DNA of 64,000 nt from JAXDMU01 sp963762435 (GCA_963762435.1 CAVXLN010000025.1:40033-104032), one strand, 5' to 3'. Shown: positions 15,905 through 25,282, counted from the stretch's first letter. Made by a program: numbers and translations. The notes: a model not told the origin generated them from the letters alone.

Positions 15905-18900
15905 ATCGCCGCTCCCTCGGCCGGCTGGGGCCGGGCCGGCAGCTCCCGATGGGTGGCACGCTTCACCTTGAAGAACTTCAAAACCACGACGAAGAAGACC
16001 GGCACCAGGAAGATCGCGAGGATCGTGGCCGAGACCATGCCGCCGACCACGCCGGTGCCGATCGCATTCTGCCCGCCCGAGCCGGCGCCGCTCGACAAGG
16101 CGAGCGGCATCACGCCCAGGATGAAGGCGAGCGAGGTCATCAGGATCGGCCGCAACCGTTCGCGCGCGGCCTCGACGGCGGATTCGACGAGCCCCATGCC
16201 GCGGTCGAAATTCTCCTTGGCGAATTCGACGATCAGGATCGCGTTCTTGGACGACAGGCCGATCGTGGTCAGCAGCCCGACCTGGAAATAGACGTCATTG
16301 TCGAGGCCCGCTGCAGCCAGGTCGCCAGCACCGCGCCCAGGATGCCGAGCGGCACCACCAGCAGCACGGCCGCCGGGATCGACCAGCTCTCGTAAAGGGC
16401 GGCTAGGCACAGGAACACGATCAGGAGCGAACCGGCATAGAGGTAGAGCGTCTTCGAGCCGGCCTTCTGCTCCTCATAGGAGAGGCCGGTCCATTGATAG
16501 CCGAAGCCGGGCGGCAGCTTTGCCACCAGCTCCTCCATCGCCAGGATCGCCGTGCCGCTGCTCAAGCCTGGTGCCGGCGAGCCCTGGATCTCGATCGAGG
16601 GCTGGCCGTTATAGCGTTCGAGCTTGGGCGAGCCGAAGCTCCATTTGCCGCGTGCGAAGGCGGAGAAGGGCACCATCTGGCCCTGGCCGTTGCGCACATA
16701 CCAGATATCGAGATCGTTCGGCAGCATGCGGGACTCGGGCGTCGCCCTTGCATGTAAACGCGCTTGACGCGGCCGCGATCGAGGAAATCGTCGATATAGG
16801 CGGTGCCCCAGGCGGCCGAGAGGGTGGCGTTGATGTCCGCCAGCGTCAGGCCGAGTGCCGACGCCTTCTCGCGGTCGATGTCGATCGTGTATTGCGGCTC
16901 GTCGTCGATGCCGTTCGGGCGTACCGCGACCATCCGGTGATCCTGGCCCGCCATGCCCAGCAGCTGGTTGCGCGCCGCGATCAGGGCGGCATGGCCGTTG
17001 TTGCCGGTATCCTGCAACTCGAAATCGAAGCCCGTGGCGTTGCCGAGCTCGAGCACGGCGGGCGGTGCGAAGGCGAACACCATCGCGTCCTTGATGCCGC
17101 GGAAGTGCTGCATGGCCCGGCCGGCGATCGCCTGGACGCGGTTCTGCTCGCCCGGCCGCAGGCTCCAATCCTTGAGCCGGACGAAGGCGAGGCCGGAATT
17201 CTGGCCGCGGCCGCCGAAGCTGAAGCCGTTGACCTCGAACACGCCTTCGACCGATTGCGCCTCCTGGGTCCGGAGATAGTTGGCGACATCGTCGAGCACG
17301 GCCTGGGTCCGCACCGAGGTGGCGCCGGGCGGGGCGGTCACCTGGATGAACATGACGCCCTGATCCTCGTCCGGCAGGAAGCCCGTCGGGATGCGCAGGA
17401 ACAGGATCGCCATGGTGGCGACGATGCCGCCGAAGATGATGAGCGATAGGAACGGGTGGCGCACTGCCCCGCCGACGATGCCGATATAGCCTTTGTTCGT
17501 GCGGTCGAAGCTGCGGTTGAACCAGCCGAAGAAGCCGCGCCGCGCATGGGGCGCCTTGTCCGGTGCTTTCAGCAGTGTGGCGCAGAGTGCCGGCGTGAAG
17601 ATCAGCGCCACCAGCACGGACAGCACCATGCGAGACGATGGTGATCGAGAATTGCCGATAGATGACGCCGGTCGAGCCGCTGAAGAACGCCATCGGCAGG
17701 AACACGGCGGTCAGCACCAGGGCGATGCCGACCAGCGCGCCGGTGATCTGGTCCATCGAGTTGCGCGTCGCCTCCTTGGGCGACAGGCCCTGCTCATGCC
17801 ATGACGCGCTCGACGTTCTCGACCACCACGATGGCGTCGTCGACCAGCAGGCCGATCGCCAGCACCATGCCGAACATGGTCAGGCTGTTGATCGAGTAGC
17901 CCGCGAGATTGAGCACCGCGAAGGTGCCGAGCAGCACCACCGGCACGGCGATGGTCGGGATCAGCGTCGCCCGGATGCTCTGCAGGAACAGATACATGAC
18001 GAGGAAGACGAGCACGATCGCGATGACCAGCGTCTTCGACCACGTCCTCGATCGACAGGCTGACGAAGGGCGTCGTGTCGTAGGGATAGATCACCTCGAC
18101 ACCCGGCGGAAACAGCGGCTTCAGCCGCTCCATCGTCTCACGCACGTTCCTGACCGTGTCGAGCGCGTTGGCGCCGCTCGCCAGCTTGACCGCGATGGCG
18201 GCGGCCGGATGGCCGTTATATTTCGACTGGATCGAATAGGTCTCGCCGCCGAGCTCGACGCGCGCCACATCGCTTCAGCCGCACCCTCGATCCGTTCGGC
18301 TCGACGCGCAGCAGGATCTTGGCGAACTCCTCCGGCTTCTGCAGGTATGACGGGCCGATGATGGTGGCGTTGAGCTGCTGGTCCTGGCATCGAGGGCAGC
18401 CCGCCCAGCTCGCCGGCCGCGACCTGGACGTTCTGCGCCTGGATGGCGGTCGCGACATCGCTCGGCGTCAGCGCCGTAATTGTTGAGCTTGGCCGGGTCG
18501 AGCCAGATGCGCATGGCATATTGCGAGCCGAACAGCAGATAGTCGCCGACGCCGGCCGTCCGGCTGATCGGGTCCTGCACGATGGAGGCGATGAAGTCGC
18601 CGAGATCGGTCGTGTTAAGCTTGTCGTCGGTCGAAACGAAGCCCACGACGACCAGGAAATTCTTGGTCGCCTTGGCGACGCGTGATGCCCTGCTGCTGCA
18701 CCACCAGCGGCAGGCGCGGCACGGCCAGCTGCAGCTTGTTCTGCACCTGGACCTGGGCGATGTCCGGATTGGTGCCCTGGTCGAAATTCAGCGTGATGGT
18801 GATGCTGCCGTCCTTGTCGCTCTCGGACGAGAAATAGAGCAGATGGTCGAGCCCGCTGAGCTGCTGCTCGATGACCTGGACGACCGTGCTCTGCACCGTC

Positions 18901-19066
18901 TCGGCGGAGGCGCCCGGATAATTGACGGTGATCGAGACGGCGGGCGGCGCGATGCTCGGATATTGCGCGACTGGCAGTGTGCGGGATCGCGATGGCGCCG
19001 GCGAGCATGACAGGAGATGGCCAGTACCCAGGCGAAGACCGGGCGGTCGATGAAGAAGCGCGACAT
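15901..19066 (-). pseudogene. HAE1-family RND efflux permease (AcrB/MexB-like), broken by about 11 frameshifts
   Basis: Read across frames, the region encodes an almost complete AcrB-type pump of about 1,050 residues. It starts MSRFFIDRPVFAWVLAI, then has TVNYPGASAETV, a transmembrane part with FGMVLAIGLLVDDAIVVVEN (the two proton-relay Asp), PTGFLPDEDQG and VGLLTTIGLSSKNAILIVEF. The frame changes near 19010, 18980, 18683, 18475, 18388, 18272, 18035, 17802, 17635, 16748 and 16310, at single-base gains or losses, with no loss of similarity between breaks. The adaptor and outer-membrane genes on both sides are intact. Either a very recent pseudogene or, more likely, uncorrected sequencing errors; the true gene is probably functional. 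Confidence 0.85.
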
Positions 19067-19075
19067 GGCCGATCC

Positions 19076-20299
19076 TCAGCGCGAGGCCGGCGGCGCGCTG
19101 GCGTCGGCCGCCGTATTGATCGGCCGGGTCGAGCCGTCGGGTGCCAGCGCCACTTCCGTGGGCCTGACCTCGCCGCCCGGCCGCACCATCTGCAACCCCT
19201 TGACGATCAGCTTGTCGCCGTCGCTCAAGCCCGAGCTCACCAGCCATTGCTCGCCGATGGCGCGTTCCGTCGTCAGCGTGCGCAGCTCGGCCTTGTCGTT
19301 GGATCCGACCACGAGGGCGGTCGGCTCGCCGCGCTGATTGTGGGTGATGCCCTGCTGCGGCGCCAGGATGCCGTTCTGCCGGACACCCTCCTCGAGCGTG
19401 GCGCGCAGAAACATGCCGGGCAGCAGGAAGTTCTGCGGGTTGGGGAAGATCGCGCGCAGCGTGATCGAGCCGGTGCCCTGATCGACCGTCACTTCGGAGA
19501 ATTGCAGCTTGCCCGGCTGGTCATAGGGCGTGCCGTCCTCGAGCATGAGCTTGACCGGCGCCTGATTGTCGCCGGCCCCCTTGATCTGGCCCGAGGCGAG
19601 CTCGCGCCGGAAGCGGAGGATGGCGCTCGAGGGCTGCGTCACATCGACATAGATCGGGTCGAGCTGGGTCACCGTGGCGAGTGCCGTCGTCTGATCGGCC
19701 GTGACGAGGGCACCCTCGGTGACGGCGGAGCGGCCGGTCCGGCCCGAGATCGGCGACAGCACCTTAGTGTAGGCGAGATTGATCTCGGCCGTCTTGATCG
19801 CCGCCTGGGCCGACGCGATATCGGCCTGGCCCTGGCGCAGCGTGGCCACGGCGTTATCGAGGTCCTGGTGGCTCACCGCATTGGCGACGGCCAGCGGACG
19901 ATAGCGGTCGACCGTCGATTGCGCCGCGGCAGTGGAGGCTTGCGCCTTCAGCAGGCTCGCCTGGGCGCTCGCCAGCGTCGCTTCATAAGGGGCGGGATCG
20001 ATCTGGTAGAGCTGCTGGCCTTCCTTGACCGCATCGCCCTCGATGAACAGCCGCTTCAGGATGACGCCGCTCACCTGCGGCCTGACATCGGCAACACGGA
20101 AGGGCGAGGCGCGGCCGGGCAGCTCGGTCGTGAGGTTCACGGACTGCGGATGCAGCACCACGATCTCGACCTCGGGCTTCGGCGGTGGTCCGCCCGCCTG
20201 CTTATGACCGTCTTCCTTGCCGCACGCGCTGAGTGCAAGCATGAGGAGGAGGATCGATCCGCAGGGCAGGGCGCCGGGGCGAGCAAAAGGTAGCATCAT
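19076..20299 (-). CDS. RND efflux periplasmic adaptor subunit (AcrA/MexA family)
   Basis: 407 residues. A lipoprotein signal ends in LALSACGK. The lipoyl/hairpin region has PGRASPFRVADVRPQVSGVI, FIEGDAVKEGQQLYQIDPAPY and a coiled-coil hairpin, then LAYTKVLSPISGRTGRS, all typical of AcrA-type membrane fusion proteins. It bridges the inner-membrane permease and outer-membrane channel. GTG 20302, ATG 20299 and ATG 20296 are adjacent possible starts. It is divergent from a TetR regulator, with a long palindrome between them, and heads the adaptor-permease-channel operon. Confidence 0.92.
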   Translation of the reverse strand: MMLPFARPGALPCGSILLLMLALSACGKEDGHKQAGGPPPKPEVEIVVLHPQSVNLTTELPGRASPFRVADVRPQVSGVILKRLFIEGDAVKEGQQLYQIDPAPYEATLASAQASLLKAQASTAAAQSTVDRYRPLAVANAVSHQDLDNAVATLRQGQADIASAQAAIKTAEINLAYTKVLSPISGRTGRSAVTEGALVTADQTTALATVTQLDPIYVDVTQPSSAILRFRRELASGQIKGAGDNQAPVKLMLEDGTPYDQPGKLQFSEVTVDQGTGSITLRAIFPNPQNFLLPGMFLRATLEEGVRQNGILAPQQGITHNQRGEPTALVVGSNDKAELRTLTTERAIGEQWLVSSGLSDGDKLIVKGLQMVRPGGEVRPTEVALAPDGSTRPINTAADASAPPASR

Positions 20300-20312
20300 C
20301 ACTCTCGGGATA

Positions 20313-20352
20313 GAAACCAGCGAGTTTCCGTGCTAGGAAACTGTCTGGTTTC
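20313..20352. promoter_or_regulatory. 40-bp palindromic operator between TetR and RND genes
   Basis: GAAACCAG-CG-AGTTTCC, a 6-base centre (GTGCTA), then GGAAACT-GT-CTGGTTTC. Both arms of 8 and 7 bp are perfect inverted repeats around the same axis. It lies 13 bases upstream of the adaptor start and about 75 upstream of the TetR start, the position expected for an autoregulatory AcrR-type operator that shuts off both promoters until an inducer binds TetR. Confidence 0.8.
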
Positions 20353-20428
20353 TTCCAATCGGTCAAGCCCTCTTGTGCAGTGCGGCAGGCATGCGCAATT
20401 TGTGAAGGGTGGGGAGCTAAGGAGCGAC

Positions 20429-21085
20429 ATGTCATTTCCCGCCGCATTTCCGCTAACGCCAATTCAGCCTCGGCGCACCCGCCTAAGCGAGGATGAGCGG
20501 CGCTGCCAGCTGATCGACGCGGCGGAAACGGTGTTTCTCGACAAGGGCTTCCATGCCGCCACGATGGACGACATCGCGCGCCAGGCCGGCATGTCGAAGA
20601 AGACACTCTATCAGATCTTTCCAGCCAAATCGGCCCTGTTCGAGGCGCTGATCCTGGCCCGCATCGCAGGCTTCACCATGGTGGTCGAGGATGATGACCG
20701 GTCGCCGCGCGATGTGCTGACCGACCTTCTCTGTCGTGTCGTGACGCAAACCATGACCGAGAAGCAGGTTGCCCTCTTGCGCCTCATGATCGCCGAATCG
20801 CCGCGCTCGCCCGAGATCGCCGAGGCGCTCGACCGTCTCCATCGCGAGCATGGCAAGGGTGTGCTCGAAAAATGGATGGTCGCCCGCGTCGCCGACGGCA
20901 CCTTTAGGATCGACAATGTGCGCGAGACGGCGACCATGCTGTTCTGGACTGCCGCGGGCGATTTCCTGATGCAGCGTCTCTTGAGCAAGCCTGTCGCGGT
21001 GACGGAGGAAGAGGTCACTCGCCGCGTCGAGCAGACGGTCGAGGCATTCTTCCGCGAGATGGATGAGCGGACGGCGTGCTCGTAG
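20429..21085 (+). CDS. TetR/AcrR family transcriptional regulator
   Basis: 218 residues. The DNA-binding domain at about residues 20-65 reads LIDAAETVFLDKGFHAATMD, then DIARQAGMSKKTLYQIFPAK, the standard TetR helix-turn-helix. The remaining helical part is the ligand and dimer domain, with an ending (VEQTVEAFFREM) like that of AcrR-type C-terminal domains. The start at 20429 has AAGGAG 6 bases upstream; longer in-frame starts lack this. Divergent from the RND efflux operon and separated from it by the palindromic operator, so it is very likely the local repressor of the pump. Confidence 0.92.
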   Translation: MSFPAAFPLTPIQPRRTRLSEDERRCQLIDAAETVFLDKGFHAATMDDIARQAGMSKKTLYQIFPAKSALFEALILARIAGFTMVVEDDDRSPRDVLTDLLCRVVTQTMTEKQVALLRLMIAESPRSPEIAEALDRLHREHGKGVLEKWMVARVADGTFRIDNVRETATMLFWTAAGDFLMQRLLSKPVAVTEEEVTRRVEQTVEAFFREMDERTACS

Positions 21086-21091
21086 GCCGGC

Positions 21092-21394
21092 TCAGGCCAG
21101 TATTTCCAACCCCTTGCGGTCGACCAGGTCGAGCGGCTTGAGTGCGGCGGCGGTCGGGTGCTTCTCGCCGCGTTCCCACTTCCGCACGGTCGACAGGCTG
21201 GTGTTGAGATATGCCGCGAATACCGCCCGGCTGGCCCGGCAGCGCACGCGCAGGCTTTTGATCTCGATCGCGCTGAAGTCTTTCACCGCCGGCAGGCACA
21301 GCGCATCGAACTCGCGCATGGTGAGCGGGTCGATCAGGCCGATCTCGGCGGGATCCCGTGCCGATTCGTGGATTGTCTTAAGCAGACGGCTCAT
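21092..21394 (-). CDS. HTH-type regulator, NadS/HigA-like
   Basis: 100 residues. The last 55 form a Cro/C1-type helix-turn-helix: IKSLRVRCRASRAVFAAYLN, then TSLSTVRKWERGEKHPTAAAL. The N-terminal part (DPLTMREFDALCLPAVKDFS) matches NadS-like antitoxins of HigBA/RelE-type pairs. No toxin gene is next to it: on one side is the convergent TetR gene and on the other an SDR gene. It may be an orphan antitoxin or a plain regulator. Function inferred from fold only. Confidence 0.75.
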   Translation of the reverse strand: MSRLLKTIHESARDPAEIGLIDPLTMREFDALCLPAVKDFSAIEIKSLRVRCRASRAVFAAYLNTSLSTVRKWERGEKHPTAAALKPLDLVDRKGLEILA

Positions 21395-21406
21395 CGTCCA
21401 ATCTCC

Positions 21407-22192
21407 CTACACCGACTTCGTCGCCCCGCCATCGATGCGGATCATCGAGCCCGTCACATAAGCCGCCTTGTCGCTCGCCAGGAAGGCCGCCACCGCGCCG
21501 AACTCTTCGATCGTGCCGTAGCGGCCGACCGGGATGTCGGCGGCCGAACGCTCGGCCACTTCGGCCTCGCTCTTGCCGCTGCGCTCGGCGACGCTGCGGT
21601 CGAGCTGAGCCACGCGCGCAGTCGCGATCCGTCCGGGCAGCAGCATATTGACCGTGATGCCGTCGCGCCCGACCTCGCCGGCCAGCGTCTTCGACCAGCC
21701 GACCAGCGCCGAGCGTAGCGTGTTCGACACGCCGATCGCCGCGATCGGCTGGATCACGCTGGACGAAGCCACGGTCAGGATCCGGCCCCAGCGCCGCGCG
21801 CGCATGCCGGGAAGGGCCAGATCGCTGAGGCCGATGATGTTCAGCACCATCATCTCGAACTGCTTCTGCCAAAGCGCCGGATCGAGCCCGGCGACGCCCG
21901 AGGGCGGCGGCCCGCCCGAATTGTTGATGAGAATGTCGACGCCGCCCCATGCCGCCTCGATCCGGCTGAAGGCGGCCGCAATGGAAGCATGGTCGGCGAG
22001 ATCGGCGGCGGCGCCGAGCGCCGTGCCACCGGCGGCGCGAATCTCCGTCGCCGCCTGATCGAGTGCGGCCTGCTGGCGCGAGACCAGTGCCACCTTCACC
22101 CCTTCCGCCGCCAGCGCATCGGCAATGCCGCGGCCGATGCCGCGCCCGCCGCCCATCACCAGCGCCCGCTTACCGCCGAGACCGAGATCCAT
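21407..22192 (-). CDS. Short-chain dehydrogenase/reductase, atypical active site
   Basis: 261 residues, classical SDR length. The cofactor motif is GGGRGIGRGIADAL, then ADLADHAS and INNSGG, and the end is MIRIDGGATKSV. The catalytic Ser is present in VASSSVIQP, but the usual YxxxK is missing: the aligned stretch reads GVSNTLRSALVGWSKTLA, with Ser-Asn and an Arg where Tyr and Lys are expected. A subgroup of SDR proteins has this SN-xx-R form and its chemistry is not clear. The start at 22192 has no competing upstream ATG. Alone between the HTH gene and a divergent protease gene. Confidence 0.88.
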   Translation of the reverse strand: MDLGLGGKRALVMGGGRGIGRGIADALAAEGVKVALVSRQQAALDQAATEIRAAGGTALGAAADLADHASIAAAFSRIEAAWGGVDILINNSGGPPPSGVAGLDPALWQKQFEMMVLNIIGLSDLALPGMRARRWGRILTVASSSVIQPIAAIGVSNTLRSALVGWSKTLAGEVGRDGITVNMLLPGRIATARVAQLDRSVAERSGKSEAEVAERSAADIPVGRYGTIEEFGAVAAFLASDKAAYVTGSMIRIDGGATKSV

Positions 22193-22309
22193 CGCCGCAG
22201 CTCCTTCTCCTTGATCGATGAGAGGGCATAACTCGCAGGTCCCAATCGTCTCAGCAATAGCCGGCCCCGCCGGCGCGGCTTATAGTCCGGGGTGGGTTGA
22301 GTGGGAAAC

Positions 22310-23452
22310 ATGGCTTTCTGGGCAAGATCGACAGTCTTCGGCCTGGTCGGTGGCTTCTGCCTCGTGAGCGGGCGCCCGGCAGGGGCGGCCGATTGCGTGC
22401 TGACCGCCAAGGCGGCCCTGCCGCTAGCCAAGGTGCCTGGCGTGGCGATGGCGCCGGCCCATATCGACGGCACCGCGACCTGGCTGGTGATCGATACCGG
22501 AGCGGTACGCAGCATGGTCCAGGATCATGCGGCCAACGCGATGAAGCTTGAGCGCGAGTCGCTCGACGATAACCTCGGCACCGCCGGCAGCCTCACCACC
22601 TCCCGGGCACCCGTCGTCCCGGAGCAGCGCTTGGGTCGCGGCGGCGGCATTTCCGTGTCGCCGCAGGCGCTCAACCCGCAGATCGATGTCGACAAGATCG
22701 CGCTTTTGAACCGCGAGCAGATCGAGGCCTATTCGATCTATGGCGGGGGCGGGCGTCAGATCACGCAGCAAACGCGCGGCCACCGGCTCGGGCTCGGCGC
22801 GCTCGATATCGCCGGCGCCTCCTTCCTGATCGTGCCCGATCTCTGGGGGACGGATGCGCCGATCGCGGGCATGGTCGGCATGGATGTGCTCCGCGCTTAC
22901 GATGTCGAGCTCGATCTCGCCGACAATTTCGTCAATTTGTTCAGTCCCGACCATTGCGCCGGCAATGTCGTCTATTGGGCCAAGGATTATCTCAAGGCGC
23001 CGATCACGGTGAACCGCGACGGCCAGGTGCTGCTCGATGTCACCCTCGACGGCAAGCCGGTGCAGGCACTCCTCGATACCGGCACGGGCGAAAGCTCGAT
23101 CGATCAGGCGGTCGCCAATTGGCGGTTCGGTGTCACGACCGACACGCCGGGCGTCACGCGCGTCGGCGAGACCAGGGAGATCGATGGCTCGGCGCTGCCC
23201 TCATATGCGTATCAGTTCAAATCGCTCGAGCTTGCCGGTATCACGTTCCACAATCCGACGCTCCGGCTCGTGCCAACTCGGCGGCCGCCTTCCAGCCGGT
23301 CGTTCGATGTCCATAACCGGCCGGTCGACAACACGCCGGAGCTGATCCTGGGACTCTCGCAGCTCCGCAAGCTCCGCCTTTATCTGGCGCTCAACGAAGG
23401 CACGCTCTATGTGACGCCGGCGGCCCCGCCTGCGGTCGCGAAGGCGGATTAG
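22310..23452 (+). CDS. Retropepsin-like aspartic protease, exported, two-domain
   Basis: 380 residues with a signal peptide (TVFGLVGGFCLVSGRPAGA). Two retropepsin-type active-site motifs are seen: WLVIDTGAVRSMV near residue 60 and QALLDTGTGESSID near residue 253, each followed by hydrophobic strands (MVGMDVLRAYDVELDL and ELILGLSQLRKLRLYL). The pair resembles the bilobed aspartic proteases of proteobacteria (gag-asp proteases). Presumed periplasmic. GTG 22301 is also in frame; ATG 22310 gives the better signal peptide. Convergent with the CPBP gene, the ends overlapping by 4 bases. Substrate unknown. Confidence 0.82.
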   Translation: MAFWARSTVFGLVGGFCLVSGRPAGAADCVLTAKAALPLAKVPGVAMAPAHIDGTATWLVIDTGAVRSMVQDHAANAMKLERESLDDNLGTAGSLTTSRAPVVPEQRLGRGGGISVSPQALNPQIDVDKIALLNREQIEAYSIYGGGGRQITQQTRGHRLGLGALDIAGASFLIVPDLWGTDAPIAGMVGMDVLRAYDVELDLADNFVNLFSPDHCAGNVVYWAKDYLKAPITVNRDGQVLLDVTLDGKPVQALLDTGTGESSIDQAVANWRFGVTTDTPGVTRVGETREIDGSALPSYAYQFKSLELAGITFHNPTLRLVPTRRPPSSRSFDVHNRPVDNTPELILGLSQLRKLRLYLALNEGTLYVTPAAPPAVAKAD

Positions 23453-24153
23453 GCGCCCGAAGTACCCGCGAGGGTGACCTGCACCAGCCCGACTGCATCG
23501 ACCAGCACATGGGCGAGGATGTTGGCCCAGAGATCGCCGCGCCAGAGATAGAGCAGCGTCAGGACCAGCGTCGCGGCCGCGATCGGGACCAACTGCGGCC
23601 AGTCGAAAATGAGCGCATGGGCGAAGATGAACAGCGCGGCGGCGATGATGGCGGCGAGCCAGCGCCGGCCCGTGAGCAAACTCAGCTGCTCGATCGCGAT
23701 GCCGCGAAAGAACAGCTCCTCGACGGCGCCCGCGCGCAGCGCCAGGATCAGCGCCAGCCCGATCGAGCCATGCGTCATTGCCGCCGCCTGCACCTCGGCA
23801 TGCGAGGTTTGATGCAGCATTCCATAGGTCACGCTGGCGGCGATGCCGCTCGCCACCATGGTGGCGACGAAGCCCCCGACCCCCAGGAGCAGCGTCATCC
23901 AGCCGATCCGACCGAGCCCGATCGCGCTGAGCGGCCGTCCCTCCCAGCGGACCACGATCAGCAGCACGAGCCCGGCATAGAGCCAGACGATCGCTTCGTG
24001 AAGGAGCGCCGCCGCGACCTCGCCCAAATCTGCCAAAAGCGGCAGGACATAGAGCCGGAGCGGTCCGCCCAGGAATGGAAAAACCAGGATGAGGGCGAGC
24101 GACAGAATGAGGGGCAGGCGCGCGCGGACAGGCTGCCCCGCGACGGCGGCCAT
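23449..24153 (-). CDS. CPBP family intramembrane metalloprotease (Abi/CAAX protease-like)
   Basis: 234 residues with about seven hydrophobic segments. All motifs of the ABI/CPBP family are present: EELFFRG (E145-E146-xxx-R150), FIFAHA (F175-xxx-H179 type) and HVLVD (H215-xxx-D219), which bind the metal within the membrane. Bacterial members are linked to bacteriocin immunity or protein processing, but most are uncharacterised. Its ATG overlaps the stop of the upstream alpha/beta hydrolase (TGATG at 24151-24155). Confidence 0.88.
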   Translation of the reverse strand: MAAVAGQPVRARLPLILSLALILVFPFLGGPLRLYVLPLLADLGEVAAALLHEAIVWLYAGLVLLIVVRWEGRPLSAIGLGRIGWMTLLLGVGGFVATMVASGIAASVTYGMLHQTSHAEVQAAAMTHGSIGLALILALRAGAVEELFFRGIAIEQLSLLTGRRWLAAIIAAALFIFAHALIFDWPQLVPIAAATLVLTLLYLWRGDLWANILAHVLVDAVGLVQVTLAGTSGA

Positions 24154-24974
24154 CAGAAGAACAGCCGCGTCGCCGCCTCGAGGAGGGCGCCATCGGGCTT
24201 GGCCAGCGTCTCGAGGATGGTGAAATGATCATGGCCCGGTGCCGGGACGAGCATCGCCGCCTCGCCGGCATGGCGCGCCGCGGCAGTATATTCCTCGGTC
24301 TGGCGGATGAGCTCGGGCAGCTCGATGGCGCCCACCGTCATGATCAGCCGAGCCCCGATCCCGATATGCCGGATCGGGCTGAAGCGATCGACCTCCGCCG
24401 CGTCGAGCCGGAGCTTGTCGTTCAGGTAATTGAGGCTGATCGGCTCCAGCTCGTAGAGGCCGCTGATCCCGAGCACGGCGGAGACTGAGCGATGCGAACG
24501 GTGCGACGCGGCGAGATGGCCGCCGGCCGAATGCCCGGCCAGGCACAGCCGGCCGGGTGCCGCCCCGAGTGCCGGCAGCTTGTCGGCAAGATAGTCGAGC
24601 GCCAGGCCGATCTCGGCCACGATCTCGGTCATCCGCGCCGCCGGCGCCAGCGTGTATTCGAGCAGGGCGACGTTAAAGCCGCGCGCCAGCGGTCCTTCCG
24701 CGACGAAGGCGAAATCCTCCTTGTCGCGGCTCTGCCAATAGCCGCCATGGATGAAGACCAGGGTCGGCTGGCAAGGTGTCGTTGCCGGAAACCAATCGAG
24801 GCGGTGGCGGGGCCCCGGCCCGTAGGCCAGATCCCGTTCGCCGCCGAGACGCGCCCGAGTGGCAGCACTCCATTCGAGCATATCGGCGATCTTGACCGCG
24901 ACATCGGGCACGGAAGCGCTGTTATTGTAGGCCAGATCGAGCGTTGCCCGATCCATGCCGCGATAGAATGCCAT
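24153..24974 (-). CDS. Alpha/beta hydrolase, kynurenine formamidase-like
   Basis: 273 residues. The oxyanion motif HGGYW (76-80) and nucleophile elbow GHSAGGH (Ser149) are those of the esterase/KynB-type branch of alpha/beta hydrolases; PGHDHFTILE near the end carries the catalytic His. The N-terminus (RATLDLAYNNSASVPD) matches arylformamidase-like proteins that hydrolyse N-formylkynurenine. No other tryptophan-catabolism gene is nearby, so the substrate could be another small ester or amide. First of two overlapping genes with the CPBP protease. Confidence 0.82.
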   Translation of the reverse strand: MAFYRGMDRATLDLAYNNSASVPDVAVKIADMLEWSAATRARLGGERDLAYGPGPRHRLDWFPATTPCQPTLVFIHGGYWQSRDKEDFAFVAEGPLARGFNVALLEYTLAPAARMTEIVAEIGLALDYLADKLPALGAAPGRLCLAGHSAGGHLAASHRSHRSVSAVLGISGLYELEPISLNYLNDKLRLDAAEVDRFSPIRHIGIGARLIMTVGAIELPELIRQTEEYTAAARHAGEAAMLVPAPGHDHFTILETLAKPDGALLEAATRLFF

Positions 24975-25049
24975 CGATGCCGCTCCCCCCCGATCCTTGC
25001 CGCCTCGATTTGAGGCGGATCGGCGGCATCTGGCAAGAGGGGCCGGCAG

Positions 25050-25202
25050 CTACAATTGGCCGACGAGCACCAAAACGACCAGGACGACAAGGACCAGGCC
25101 CAAGCCACCGCTGGGATAGTAACCCCAACCTGCGCTATAGGGCCAACTCGGCAGGGCGCCGATGAGCAGCAGAATGACAACGATTAGAAGGATCAGGCGC
25201 AC
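25050..25202 (-). CDS. DUF3309 family small membrane peptide
   Basis: A 50-residue peptide read from GTG 25202 to TAG at 25050-25052. It has two hydrophobic stretches (LILLIVVILLLIGALPSW and LGLVLVVLVVLVLVGQL) around a conserved loop, PYSAGWGYYPSGG, the hallmark of DUF3309 proteins. These are common in alpha- and gammaproteobacteria, probably in the inner membrane, function unknown. A ribosome site (AAGGAA) lies 9 bases upstream of the GTG. It is short and easily missed. It has its own transcription unit upstream of the divergent CobC-like gene. Confidence 0.85.
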   Translation of the reverse strand: MRLILLIVVILLLIGALPSWPYSAGWGYYPSGGLGLVLVVLVVLVLVGQL

Positions 25203-25282
25203 GATATGTTTCCTTCCCGGTGCAACAGAGCAGGACCTTTGAACGGGATTTCGATGGCATCAGTTCCTGGATGGGCGAGCGG

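Noticed and set aside
15901..19066. Programmed frameshifting in the RND permease
   Set aside because: There are about eleven sites in different contexts and with both gains and losses; no known recoding does this.
25203..25282. Cobalamin riboswitch in front of the CobC-like gene
   Set aside because: The interval is about 80 bases and lacks the B12-box and the needed length.
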